DNA of 64,000 nt. Source: RGIG6307 sp964424345. GTDB lineage: Bacteria; Bacillota; Clostridia; Lachnospirales; Lachnospiraceae. Positions 40,570-48,730 of this stretch are shown here, piece after piece (positions within the stretch are counted from its first letter, which is position 1; every line of letters starts with the position of its first letter). Below the pieces are notes generated by a model. The model saw nothing but the letters and a program-made list of their open reading frames with translations, was not told where the DNA came from and did no database searches. Position numbers and translations under genes: made by a program. The stretch covers positions 1 through 64,000 of the forward strand of contig CAYRIK010000004.1 of NCBI GenBank assembly GCA_964424345.1, in the 5' to 3' direction.

Positions 40570-42828
40570 ATGAAAGAATACGGACATTTTACAGAAAATG
40601 GCTATAAGATTACGGAGAGAGAAACTCCTCGTCATTGGTACAACTATTTATACAATGATGAATATGTTACATTTACATCTCAGGTAGGTTTTGGCCAGGG
40701 AATCGCACAGGACCCTATGGGACGCAGAATTATGCCAGTAGATGATCGTGCTGTTTATATTGCAGACGGAACATGCTTTTGGCAGGCAAATGGTTTGCCA
40801 ATCCAGCTTCCATTAGATGAGTATTACTGTGAACATGCAATCGGTTATACAGATATCGTAGAAAGCTATCGTGGTATTCATTCAGAAGTACGTTTATTCG
40901 TTCCAAACGAAGGTAAGAGAGAAATCTTACGCGTAATCGTAAGAAACGATTCTGATGAAACAAAGACTGTAAAAGTAATCCCTTATTGTGGAACAGCAAT
41001 CGACTGTGTATATAAGCCACAGGGTTATGAAACAGACTGGGGTAAATTTTACGAAGAACAAAACAGTGCTGTAGCAACAGGTTTTGCAAGCTTTGGCGGA
41101 AAAGGCATTGTAAAATATTATGCATATATGACTTGTAACGAAAAAGTAACAGGTTATGATACAAGAAAGAATGCTTTTGTTGGCCCTTACGGAAACAAAA
41201 ATGAGCCAAAGACATTAATGGAGCATGGCGGATGTTCTAATACAGAATGTATCGCAGAAAAGCTTTGTATGGCATTAGAAAATACAGTTACTTTGGCAGC
41301 AGGAGAATCTAAGACACTTTATTACACAATGGGTGTAGAGGCAAGTGTAGAAGAAATTCCAGCATTTACAGCAGAAGAAATCGAAGCACAGTTTGAAGCG
41401 ATGAAAGCAAAATATGCAGACATTTGCGGTGGTGTTTCTATTAAGACTCCATGGGAAGATTTCAATGACTTATTCAATGATTGGTTAAAATATCAGACAA
41501 ACATGGGTTCTCGTTGGGCTCGTGTACGTCATAATGGTATTCGTGACTTAACAAGTGATACAGAATGTTTAGGCTGCTTTGACGCACCTTTAGCAGCAGA
41601 ACGTCTTTTCAGAGTATTTGAAAAACAGTATGAAAATGGCTATGCACCTCGTACATTTATCGATGGTGCAATCAGAGACAACAACTTCTCTGACAACATG
41701 GTATGGATGGTATTTGCTGCACATTCTATCACAAAAGAACTTGGCGATACAAATTATTTACTTCGTGAAGTTCCATTCAACAACGGCGTATCAGCAACTG
41801 TTTACGAACACGTAAAAGGTGCTGTTGATTTCTTATGGCAGTTTACTGGTCATTACGGTCTTGTAAAGATCTGGGGCGGTGACTGGAATGACTGTATGAA
41901 CAATGCAGGTATTAAGGGCGAAGGTGTCAGCGTATGGTTATCTATCGCATTTGTACGTGCTGCAAAGATGCTTGCTGAAATGGCACAGTGGCTTGGAAAG
42001 ACAGAAGATGTAGATACATATCGTTCTTATGCAAAGACAATGGAAGATCGTGTAAATGAACACGGTTGGGAAGATGATCGTTACATTTATGCAATCACAG
42101 ACGATAAGTTCTTAATCGGTTCTAAAGAATGTAAAGAAGGTTCTATGTTTGCACTTCCACAGTTATGGAGTGTATTCGCTGACTTTGATAAAGAACACAG
42201 CATAAAGGCTATGGATACATTAGAAGCAGAATTAAATACAGATCTTGGTCTGTTAGTAAGCAAAGCTCCTTATACAGAACAGCTTCCTTACATTGGTTCT
42301 ATGACTCGTAAATATCCAGGTCTTCATGAAAATGGCGGTCCTTACTTACATGCAGCAGTTTGGAAATTAGCAGTAGACTCTATGTTACAGCGTAACGAAA
42401 AGATTGAAGAATGCTACCATAAGATTCTTCCAGGACATCATCAGTATTTTGAAACTTGCGGTGAACCATATGCAATGTTCAACTCTTATCTTGGTGTACA
42501 GACAGGTTATCGTGCAGGTAAGCCAGGTCAGAGCTGGAGAACAGCAACAGGCCAGTGGTTATTATATTCTACAGTACGTTTCGTTTACGGTTTAGTACCA
42601 GAATTTGAAGGCTTATTATTAAAGCCTTGCTTACCACCATCTTGGAAAGATTGCTCTATCAGCAAGAAATTACGCGGATGTACTTACAATGTACATTATG
42701 TTCAGAAGGGCGAAGGCGCTTGCAATACAATTGAAAGTCTGACTGTAAATGGTGTTGCACAGGATGCTTCTAAACCAATCGCACCAGTAGAAGGCGCAGT
42801 TCTTAATATTGAAGTAGTATTAGTTTAA
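40570..42828 (+). CDS. GH94 family disaccharide phosphorylase (cellobiose/chitobiose-type)
   Basis: A 752-residue GH94 enzyme that splits beta-linked disaccharides with phosphate to give sugar-1-phosphate. The (alpha/alpha)6 barrel carries GGDWNDCMNNAG, whose first Asp is the general acid, and GLHENGGPYLHAAVW. The N-terminal super-beta-sandwich is also complete. It lacks a signal peptide. It is shorter than many cellobiose phosphorylases (~810 aa), so the natural disaccharide cannot be named. GGAGG precedes the ATG at 40570 by 6 bases. The codon choice is strongly biased (CGT, TCT, GGT frequent), suggesting high expression. Neighbour genes give no transporter. Confidence 0.9.
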   Translation: MKEYGHFTENGYKITERETPRHWYNYLYNDEYVTFTSQVGFGQGIAQDPMGRRIMPVDDRAVYIADGTCFWQANGLPIQLPLDEYYCEHAIGYTDIVESYRGIHSEVRLFVPNEGKREILRVIVRNDSDETKTVKVIPYCGTAIDCVYKPQGYETDWGKFYEEQNSAVATGFASFGGKGIVKYYAYMTCNEKVTGYDTRKNAFVGPYGNKNEPKTLMEHGGCSNTECIAEKLCMALENTVTLAAGESKTLYYTMGVEASVEEIPAFTAEEIEAQFEAMKAKYADICGGVSIKTPWEDFNDLFNDWLKYQTNMGSRWARVRHNGIRDLTSDTECLGCFDAPLAAERLFRVFEKQYENGYAPRTFIDGAIRDNNFSDNMVWMVFAAHSITKELGDTNYLLREVPFNNGVSATVYEHVKGAVDFLWQFTGHYGLVKIWGGDWNDCMNNAGIKGEGVSVWLSIAFVRAAKMLAEMAQWLGKTEDVDTYRSYAKTMEDRVNEHGWEDDRYIYAITDDKFLIGSKECKEGSMFALPQLWSVFADFDKEHSIKAMDTLEAELNTDLGLLVSKAPYTEQLPYIGSMTRKYPGLHENGGPYLHAAVWKLAVDSMLQRNEKIEECYHKILPGHHQYFETCGEPYAMFNSYLGVQTGYRAGKPGQSWRTATGQWLLYSTVRFVYGLVPEFEGLLLKPCLPPSWKDCSISKKLRGCTYNVHYVQKGEGACNTIESLTVNGVAQDASKPIAPVEGAVLNIEVVLV

Positions 42829-42902
42829 TCAATATATCCGTGCGTAAAGTCCTAGAAATGACAAAGGCTTTACATATCGAGGATGATTTCATCTAGTGTA
42901 AA

Positions 42903-42950
42903 GAGTTGTTGCTTTGGCAGATATTTTCTGCCAGAGCAATGGCTCTTTTT
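42903..42950 (+). terminator. Terminator of the GH94 gene
   Basis: Nested pairing GAG/CTC, TTGCT/AGCAA and GGCAGA/TCTGCC ends in five T (42946-42950). It lies about 75 bases after the stop; a small GTAAAG/CTTTAC hairpin lies between. Confidence 0.85.
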
Positions 42951-42952
42951 AT

Positions 42953-42981
42953 ATACCAGGAAATTACTTATTTCTTAGTAG
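42953..42981. repeat. Degenerate copy of the AGGAAATTA palindrome
   Basis: TACCAGGAAAT and ATTTCTTAGTA, two mismatches (G-U compatible) from perfect palindrome, between terminators. It is related to the palindrome at 47514. Confidence 0.55.
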
Positions 42982-43002
42982 AAAAGTTTCTAGAAAAAAT
43001 AA

Positions 43003-43050
43003 AAAAGATTTGCTTATACTCCCAAAATAAGGAGTGTAAGCAAATCTTTT
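43003..43050. terminator. Bidirectional terminator for the DUF4364/radical-SAM unit and the GH94 side
   Basis: A 20-bp stem (43003-43022/43031-43050, one wobble) with an 8-base loop, A-rich left and T-rich right. The minus-strand stop codon of the DUF4364 gene (43050) overlaps its end. Confidence 0.9.
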
Positions 43051-43565
43051 TACATCAAACGTTCCATTACGTATTGATAAATTTCCTGATTATGTTTGTC
43101 CCACTTTTCACACATTTCCTGAGCCATTTCTTTGTGAGGAACAGAAAGTGTCAGATCAATCAGCAGGGCATCTTTATCTCTTGCAATCATACGGACTTCA
43201 AATTCACCCGTTGTAGACTTATAGTAATCAGCTTGTATATTTACTTCATTTCGAAGTGCGATTTCATGTTCTGCAAAATAAGCAGAAATGTCTTCACGAA
43301 TGGCATCGCTGATACGGTTTCCAAAGTAGCGTAATGTTTCAGAGCCTTCTTTGGTATTTCTAAGATGGGTACGGTTTCTAACAGTCTGTGCATTGACAAG
43401 ACCTGTTTCAGAAAGCTCGCTGAGAGCTTGTTGAAGTGTAAGATAGTTTGTATAGCCTTGCTCTAAAATAAAATCACTGATTTGTGCAGTAGTAAGTGGA
43501 AAATCCACCTGGTCAAGCATATACAATACAATCAATTTGTAAAGTGTTAATGGTTCTTGTGTCAT
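43050..43565 (-). CDS. DUF4364 family protein (winged-helix-like)
   Basis: A 171-residue protein of DUF4364, a Clostridia-specific family. Residues 1-65 (LYKLIVLYMLDQVDFPLTTAQISDFILEQGYTNYLTLQQALSELSETGLV) look like a winged-helix domain. The rest is mixed alpha/beta with no catalytic motif seen. It shares a 4-base overlap with the radical-SAM gene upstream, so translation is coupled, but the meaning of this pairing is unknown. Confidence 0.85.
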   Translation of the reverse strand: MTQEPLTLYKLIVLYMLDQVDFPLTTAQISDFILEQGYTNYLTLQQALSELSETGLVNAQTVRNRTHLRNTKEGSETLRYFGNRISDAIREDISAYFAEHEIALRNEVNIQADYYKSTTGEFEVRMIARDKDALLIDLTLSVPHKEMAQEMCEKWDKHNQEIYQYVMERLM

Positions 43566-44509
43566 GTAAAATCCCTTCCTTGATAGATATTTTGTGCTTT
43601 CAGGTAGTGGTGCAGATGATTTAATACACCGCGTTTATTGGCACTCCATAGAGGTGCAATGAGCAGATTTTTAGGACCGTCTCCGGTAACACGATGAAGA
43701 ACGATATCTGGATGCAGACGTGCAATACAAGCACCAAGCAATTCCAAATAAGCTTCTTCTGTTAAAGCTTCAAATTTTCCAAGCTCATAATCTAAAGCCA
43801 GATCCGTCTCTTTTAATATGTGTAAAAGCTGTAACTTTACACCAAACGGTCTGACGTTGTTTAAATAGTCGATCGTTTCTAGTAACATATCTTTTGACTC
43901 ATAAGGAAGACCTAAGATGATATGTACGATAAAAGGAATATCCAGATTGCGAAGATGTGAGACTGCTTCATCAAATACAGAGAGAGGATACCCTCTTCGG
44001 ATATAAGAAGCGGTAGCTTCGTGAATCGTCTGAAGACCTAACTCCACCCATATAAATTTATCAGGGTATGCTTCCTTTAAAGAAGCAAGCAGGTCAAGCA
44101 CATCTTCTCCAAGACAGTCAGGTCTGGTTGCAATAGAAATTCCGATAATAAACGGAGAATCTAAAGCTTCTGTGTACAGTGCTCGAAGCTTTTCGATAGG
44201 ACCGTATGTATTGGTGAAGGCTTGAAAATAAGCGACAAATTTATTTCCGGTTTTTTTGGTACGCATTTTGGCAAGTCCTTCTGTAATCTGTTGAGAAACA
44301 GAGGGGAATTCTGAAATGGAAACTGCAAAATCACCACTCCCATTTCCAGAGCAGAATATACAGCCGCCAAATCCAATGGTACCATCCCTGTTTGGACAGG
44401 AAAAACCGCCATCCAGAGAAATTTTATAGCATTTTTCGCCATAAGTTTGCTTAAAAAAAGTATCCAGAGAGTAATAAGGTTTATCTGAATATATGAAATG
44501 ATTGATCAA
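43562..44509 (-). CDS. TIGR01212 family radical SAM protein (YhcC/YtqA type)
   Basis: A 315-residue radical-SAM enzyme. The signature CPNRDGTIGFGGCIFC (residues 38-53) has the spaced C-x11-C-x2-C of the family, rather than CxxxCxxC. SGNGSGDFA, FVAYFQAFTNTYGP and GISIATRPDCL follow, all diagnostic. Function of the family is not firmly settled. The start codon is TTG at 44509: GGGGG lies 7 bases upstream and the protein then begins at the family start; no ATG fits. The gene runs divergently from rho. Confidence 0.9.
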   Translation of the reverse strand: MINHFIYSDKPYYSLDTFFKQTYGEKCYKISLDGGFSCPNRDGTIGFGGCIFCSGNGSGDFAVSISEFPSVSQQITEGLAKMRTKKTGNKFVAYFQAFTNTYGPIEKLRALYTEALDSPFIIGISIATRPDCLGEDVLDLLASLKEAYPDKFIWVELGLQTIHEATASYIRRGYPLSVFDEAVSHLRNLDIPFIVHIILGLPYESKDMLLETIDYLNNVRPFGVKLQLLHILKETDLALDYELGKFEALTEEAYLELLGACIARLHPDIVLHRVTGDGPKNLLIAPLWSANKRGVLNHLHHYLKAQNIYQGRDFT

Positions 44510-44579
44510 AAATGAACCCCCTTTACATCATACCTTTGATTGTAGACCATTTTGGAAAGAATGGCAAGGATAAAAATAG

Positions 44580-44628
44580 AAAAGAGACGACAGCAAGGCG
44601 AAGCAACGCTTTACAAGTCGTCTCTTTT
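44580..44628. other. Terminator-like inverted repeat in the divergent rho/radical-SAM region
   Basis: Arms AAAAGAGACGAC (44580-44591) and GTCGTCTCTTTT (44617-44628) with a 25-base loop. It looks like an intrinsic terminator but lies upstream of both divergent genes. The rho promoter -35 (TTTACA) lies in the loop and the right arm fills its spacer. Confidence 0.6.
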
Positions 44629-44638
44629 TGTGTATAAT
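44610..44638 (+). promoter_or_regulatory. Promoter for rho
   Basis: TTTACA (44610-44615), a 17-base spacer and a perfect TATAAT (44633-44638). The leader to the rho start is about 70 bases. Confidence 0.75.
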
Positions 44639-44714
44639 CAATGTACATTCTCAGGCAGGAAAGGTCTTCCTGTATTTCCAACGAACGAATCAATTTTATA
44701 AAGAAGAGGTGGCT

Positions 44715-46022
44715 ATGAAAGAAAGATATGAAGCTCTTGGATTAGCAGATTTAAAAGATATTGCCAAACATAGAGGTATCAAAGGCATATCAACTATGAA
44801 AAAGAGCGAAGTCATTGAAGCTATGCTTGCACTAGATGAACAGGAAAAAGCAGCAAAAGCAGCAGAATCCAGACCAAATATCCCAGCAGATTTAGATAGT
44901 GGTTTAGAAGCCAGAGGTATTTTAGAAGTACTTGCAGATGGATTTGGCTTTATCCGAAGCGATAATTATATGCCAGGGGAACAGGATGTATATGTATCAC
45001 CAAGTCAGATTCGCCGTTTTAATTTAAAAACGGGTGATATTGTATGTGGAAATACGCGTGTAAAGAACGAAAAAGAAAAATTCAGTGCATTGCTTTATAT
45101 TAAGAGCGTCAATGGTATGGATGCAGAAGTCAATGCAAAACGCTATAATTTTGAAGATATGACACCAATTTTCCCAGATGAGCGTATGGTCATGGAAAGA
45201 CCAGGATGCAGTGTAGCGATGCGTGTCATGGATTTATTAAGTCCGGTAGGAAAAGGACAGCGTGGTATGATCGTTTCTCCTCCAAAGGCAGGTAAGACGA
45301 CTTTATTAAAGGAAGTAGCACAGTCTATTCAGAGAAATCATCCAGACGTACATTTGATTATTTTATTGATTGATGAAAGACCGGAAGAAGTAACGGATAT
45401 TAAAGAAGCGATTATGGGAGACAAAGTAGAAGTTATCCATTCTACCTTTGATGAACTTCCAGAACATCATAAGCGTGTAGCTGAAATGACGATTGAGCGT
45501 GCAAAGCGTTTGGTAGAGCATAAGCAAAATGTCTGCATTTTATTAGACAGTATCACACGTCTTACAAGAGCATACAATCTTACAGTATCTCCAAGCGGAC
45601 GTACACTTTCAGGCGGTCTTGACCCAGCAGCACTTCATATGCCAAAACGATTTTTTGGTGCAGCAAGAAATATGCGTGAGGGCGGCAGCTTGACAATTTT
45701 AGCCACTGCTTTGGTTGATACAGGATCTAAAATGGATGACGTTGTATACGAAGAATTCAAGGGAACTGGAAATATGGAAATGATTCTGGATAGAAAACTT
45801 TCAGAAAAACGTATTTTCCCAGCAATCGATATTCCAAAATCCGGTACAAGAAGAGAAGACTTGCTCCTTGATAAAGAGGAATTAGAAGCAGTTACGATGA
45901 TGCGCCGCGGTTTAAACGGTATGAAAGCAGATGAAGCGGTAGATAAAATCTTAGATTTATTTGCCCGTACAAAAGACAATAACGAATTTGTACAGGTAAT
46001 ACGAAAACAACGCTTGTTTTAG
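44715..46022 (+). CDS. rho: Transcription termination factor Rho
   Basis: A 435-residue hexameric RNA helicase. The Rho N domain (1-45, LKDIAKHRGIKGISTMKKSEVIEAML), the cold-shock RNA-binding domain (ILEVLADGFGFIRSDNYMPGEQDVYVSPSQIRRF, about 60-110) and the ATPase with Walker A SPPKAGKTTLLKE, DERPEEVTDI and the R-loop DSITRLTRAYN are all present. It is compact, without the insertions seen in some clostridial Rhos. The start at 44715 lies 4 bases after AGAGGTGG; the upstream frame to 44628 overlaps the promoter. A PfoR-like membrane gene follows 15 bases later. Confidence 0.97.
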   Translation: MKERYEALGLADLKDIAKHRGIKGISTMKKSEVIEAMLALDEQEKAAKAAESRPNIPADLDSGLEARGILEVLADGFGFIRSDNYMPGEQDVYVSPSQIRRFNLKTGDIVCGNTRVKNEKEKFSALLYIKSVNGMDAEVNAKRYNFEDMTPIFPDERMVMERPGCSVAMRVMDLLSPVGKGQRGMIVSPPKAGKTTLLKEVAQSIQRNHPDVHLIILLIDERPEEVTDIKEAIMGDKVEVIHSTFDELPEHHKRVAEMTIERAKRLVEHKQNVCILLDSITRLTRAYNLTVSPSGRTLSGGLDPAALHMPKRFFGAARNMREGGSLTILATALVDTGSKMDDVVYEEFKGTGNMEMILDRKLSEKRIFPAIDIPKSGTRREDLLLDKEELEAVTMMRRGLNGMKADEAVDKILDLFARTKDNNEFVQVIRKQRLF

Positions 46023-46037
46023 ATGAAGGATAATGTA

Positions 46038-47135
46038 ATGAAATTAGTGTGTAAAAAATTTTATACAAGTGTGATTGTTCCATTTTTAGCATTTTGTAAA
46101 AAGAAAGATGTTGTTTTTTCAGCAAAAAGATATGGAATTGATGCACTTGGTGCAATGGCACAAGGTTTGTTTGCATCTCTTTTAATCGGTACTATTATTG
46201 CGACACTTGGAGAACAAGCAGGTATTCCGTTGTTAGTAGATATAGGCGGTTATGCGAAATCTGTTTCTAGCACTGCAATGGCGATTGCGATAGGCTATGC
46301 GTTAAAAGCTCCGCAGTTAGTTTTATTTTCATTGGCAGCAGTAGGAAGTGCAGCCAACTCTTTGGGCGGTGCAGGCGGTCCATTGGCTGTATTGATTGTT
46401 GCTATCATTGCGACAGAAGTTGGTAAGTTAGTTTCTAAAGAAACGAAGATTGATATTTTGGTCACACCATTTGTAACGATATTTGTTGGTGTGTTGCTGT
46501 CTGTCTGGTGGGCTCCGGCAATCGGTGCAGCAGCAAGTTATGTCGGCAATCTGATTATGTGGTCAACAGAGCTTCAGCCATTTTTCATGGGTATGATTGT
46601 ATCTGTTGTAATGGGCATTGCATTGACACTTCCTATCAGCAGTGCAGCAATCTGTGCGGCTCTTTCTCTGACAGGGCTTGCAGGTGGTGCAGCAGTTGCA
46701 GGATGTTGTGCACAGATGGTAGGTTTTGCGTGTTTGAGCTACAAAGAAAATAAAGTAAGTGGTCTGATTTCTCAGGGACTTGGAACAAGTATGCTTCAGA
46801 TGTCAAATATTGTAAAAAATCCTAAAATATGGCTGCCAGCTATTTTGACATCTGCAATTACAGGCCCACTTGCTACTTGCGTATTCCATATGGAAATGAA
46901 TGGTGCGGCAGTTGCATCAGGAATGGGTACTTGCGGATTTGTTGGACAGATTGGTCTTTATACAGGCTGGGTAGCTGATGTGGCAGCAGGTGTAAAAGAA
47001 GCAATCACAGCATTTGACTGGATTGGAATGGCATTGATCTGTTTTATATTGCCGGCAGTGTTGTGTCCATTGTTTGGATTGTTCTTTAGAAAAATCGGTT
47101 GGATCAAGGAAAATGATTTAAAACTTCCAGAGTAA
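46038..47135 (+). CDS. PfoR-like PTS EIIC-type membrane protein
   Basis: A 365-residue very hydrophobic protein with about nine or ten membrane segments. It belongs to the PTS_EIIC_2/PfoR group: EIIC-like membrane domain with no EIIA or EIIB part. PfoR was named as a regulator of perfringolysin O in Clostridium perfringens, but transport roles have also been proposed. The residues GGAGGPLAVLIVAIIATEVGKLV and LTLPISSAAICAALSLTGLAGGAAVAGCCAQMVGFA are typical. The ATG at 46038 follows AAGGA by 7 bases; an ATG directly after the rho stop (46023) has no site. It is downstream of rho and probably on the same transcript. Confidence 0.8.
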   Translation: MKLVCKKFYTSVIVPFLAFCKKKDVVFSAKRYGIDALGAMAQGLFASLLIGTIIATLGEQAGIPLLVDIGGYAKSVSSTAMAIAIGYALKAPQLVLFSLAAVGSAANSLGGAGGPLAVLIVAIIATEVGKLVSKETKIDILVTPFVTIFVGVLLSVWWAPAIGAAASYVGNLIMWSTELQPFFMGMIVSVVMGIALTLPISSAAICAALSLTGLAGGAAVAGCCAQMVGFACLSYKENKVSGLISQGLGTSMLQMSNIVKNPKIWLPAILTSAITGPLATCVFHMEMNGAAVASGMGTCGFVGQIGLYTGWVADVAAGVKEAITAFDWIGMALICFILPAVLCPLFGLFFRKIGWIKENDLKLPE

Positions 47136-47177
47136 GATGAATCAAGAAAAATGCTTAAAAAATTTTTATAAAAGTAC

Positions 47178-47206
47178 TTGAAATCTCGGTGGAATAATGC
47201 TATCAT
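47178..47206 (+). promoter_or_regulatory. SigA-type promoter for rpmE
   Basis: TTGAAA (47178-47183), 17-base spacer, TATCAT (47201-47206). The leader is about 65 bases and contains no obvious Zur box. Confidence 0.75.
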
Positions 47207-47279
47207 ATCATTGCTGTCTTGGAAAGATGGCGTGGATGAGAACAAAACGTTATATTAAATATAGAAAGGTGATTGTACA

Positions 47280-47480
47280 ATGAGAGAAGGAATCCATCCT
47301 AATTATTATCAGGCAACCGTTACTTGCAACTGTGGTAACACATTCGTAACAGGTTCTACAAAACCAGAAATTCACGTAGAAGTTTGCTCTAAGTGCCATA
47401 CATTCTACACAGGTCAGCAGAAAGCAGCTCAGGCTCGTGGACGTATTGATAAATTCAACAAGAAATACGGTGTTCAATAA
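47280..47480 (+). CDS. rpmE: 50S ribosomal protein L31 (zinc-binding type)
   Basis: A 66-residue L31 with the zinc-binding Cys set CNC (residues 16-18) and CSKC (36-39), the C+ form. The start REGIHPNYYQATVTC is canonical. AAAGGTGAT lies upstream of the ATG, an own promoter precedes it, and an intrinsic terminator follows the stop. The terminator is joined directly to the ~175-bp structured element. Confidence 0.97.
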   Translation: MREGIHPNYYQATVTCNCGNTFVTGSTKPEIHVEVCSKCHTFYTGQQKAAQARGRIDKFNKKYGVQ

Positions 47481-47486
47481 GACATT

Positions 47487-47517
47487 AAAGGTTGAGGTGT
47501 ATATCTCAACCTTTTTT
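47487..47517 (+). terminator. Terminator of rpmE
   Basis: AAAGGTTGAG and CTCAACCTTT arms with a small loop and six T. The following structured repeat begins inside its T-tract. Confidence 0.9.
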
Positions 47518-47688
47518 AATATACTAGGAAATTACTCATTTCCTAGTATATTAAAACGCTCCGCGAAGATGAACACGAGCGTATAGGGAAAGTATTGCTT
47601 CGCAAAAACGCTCGGCTCAGCAAAGTGGAGCAAGTCTATCATGTGTGAGGAATATAGGATGTTGAAGTGGACTTGTCCACTTTGTTCT
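47514..47688 (+). repeat. Copy 1 of a ~175-bp interspersed structured repeat
   Basis: It matches 62298-62472 except for about 3 positions. Left end: a perfect 19-bp palindrome with 5-base loop (47514-47532/47538-47556). Middle: GAGCGT (47577-47582) can pair either with ACGCTC at 47556-47561 or with ACGCTC at 47608-47613; GCGAAG (47563-47568) can pair with CTTCGC (47598-47603). GCTC/GAGC forms a hairpin at 47615-47631. Right end: AAGTGGA/TCCACTT (47665-47682) followed by TGTTCTTTTT, like a terminator. It stands alone between rpmE and yqhQ. Confidence 0.9.
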
Positions 47689-47692
47689 TTTT

Positions 47693-47720
47693 ATAAGAAA
47701 TTAAATTATTTGTTTCTTAT
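47693..47720. repeat. Palindrome related to the AGGAAATTA family
   Basis: ATAAGAAA and TTTCTTAT flank an AT-rich centre. It lies just after the structured repeat and upstream of yqhQ. Confidence 0.45.
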
Positions 47721-47755
47721 TGAAGAGTGATTGATTTTGATTTGAGGAAACGGTT

Positions 47756-48730
47756 ATGGCTAAGAAAAAGCATAGTTACTCCGGTATCGGAGGTCAGGCA
47801 GTCTTAGAAGGAATCATGATGAAAAATGGCGATCAATGTGCAGTTGCTATTCGTAAAGCAGATGGTACGATTGATGTCCGCATGATGGAATATAAGGCTT
47901 CTCTGGCACAGAAAAAAATTGCAAAGATACCTTTTATACGAGGGGTAGTAAATTTTATAGATTCCCTTATGCTTGGTATGAAGAGTTTAAATGCTTCCGC
48001 AGAAGCAGGCATGGAAGATATAGAAGAAGAACCTGGAAAATTTGAAATCTGGCTTAATCAGAAATTTGGAGATAAAGCAGGGGATATATTAACAACATTA
48101 ACGATGTTGTTGGCTGTATTTATGGCAATCGTATTATTTATGGTATTTCCATATGGTATTTCTGCATTGATGGGTATATGGATTCAAAATAAAGTTGTAT
48201 TATCCGCAGCAGAAGCAATTATGCGACTTGCTATATTTTTAAGTTATGTCATTTTGATAGGACAGATGAAGGATATCAGACGCTTGTATATGTATCATGG
48301 TGCAGAACATAAGTGTATCAACTGTATTGAACGAGGAAGAATGTTAGACGTATCTTCTGTAAGATATTCTACAAGACTGCATCCAAGATGCGGAACTAGT
48401 TTTTTGCTGTACGTTATGATTATTTCCTGCGTATTATTTTTCTTTATCAACGTAGGAAATCCATTGTTGAGATTATTGATTCGTCTGCTTTTGATACCAG
48501 TGATTGCAGGTATTTCTTATGAAATTATTCGTCTTGCAGGACGTTTTGATAATGTGCTTACAAGATTATTGTCTTATCCGGGACTTTTAGTACAAAAGAT
48601 TACAACAAAAGAACCAGATGATGAGATGATAGAAGTAGCTATCAAAGCAGTAGAGGCAGTATTTGATTGGAAAGAGTTCCAGAGACAGGAATTTGGCTAT
48701 GAATACGAGGATGAGGACGATGACTTATAA
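47756..48730 (+). CDS. DUF1385 (YqhQ-like) membrane protein
   Basis: A 324-residue integral membrane protein of the DUF1385/YqhQ family. It opens with the signature SGIGGQAVLEGIMMKNGDQCAVAIRK, and MYHGAEHKCINCIERG and STRLHPRCGTSFLLYV are the conserved central motifs; membrane segments lie around 115-140, 152-178, 208-228 and 235-255. Family members usually sit beside prfA and prmC, as here. The function is unknown. GAGG precedes the ATG by 8 bases. Confidence 0.9.
   Translation: MAKKKHSYSGIGGQAVLEGIMMKNGDQCAVAIRKADGTIDVRMMEYKASLAQKKIAKIPFIRGVVNFIDSLMLGMKSLNASAEAGMEDIEEEPGKFEIWLNQKFGDKAGDILTTLTMLLAVFMAIVLFMVFPYGISALMGIWIQNKVVLSAAEAIMRLAIFLSYVILIGQMKDIRRLYMYHGAEHKCINCIERGRMLDVSSVRYSTRLHPRCGTSFLLYVMIISCVLFFFINVGNPLLRLLIRLLLIPVIAGISYEIIRLAGRFDNVLTRLLSYPGLLVQKITTKEPDDEMIEVAIKAVEAVFDWKEFQRQEFGYEYEDEDDDL

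Noticed and set aside
44628..44714. Earlier start for rho
   Set aside because: The upstream in-frame ATG lies within the terminator-like hairpin and just before the -10; AGAGGTGG fixes the start at 44715.
47514..47688. T-box or known riboswitch in the structured repeat
   Set aside because: No T-box TGGNACCGCG motif, and it lies between unrelated genes in both copies; it is reported as unclassified.
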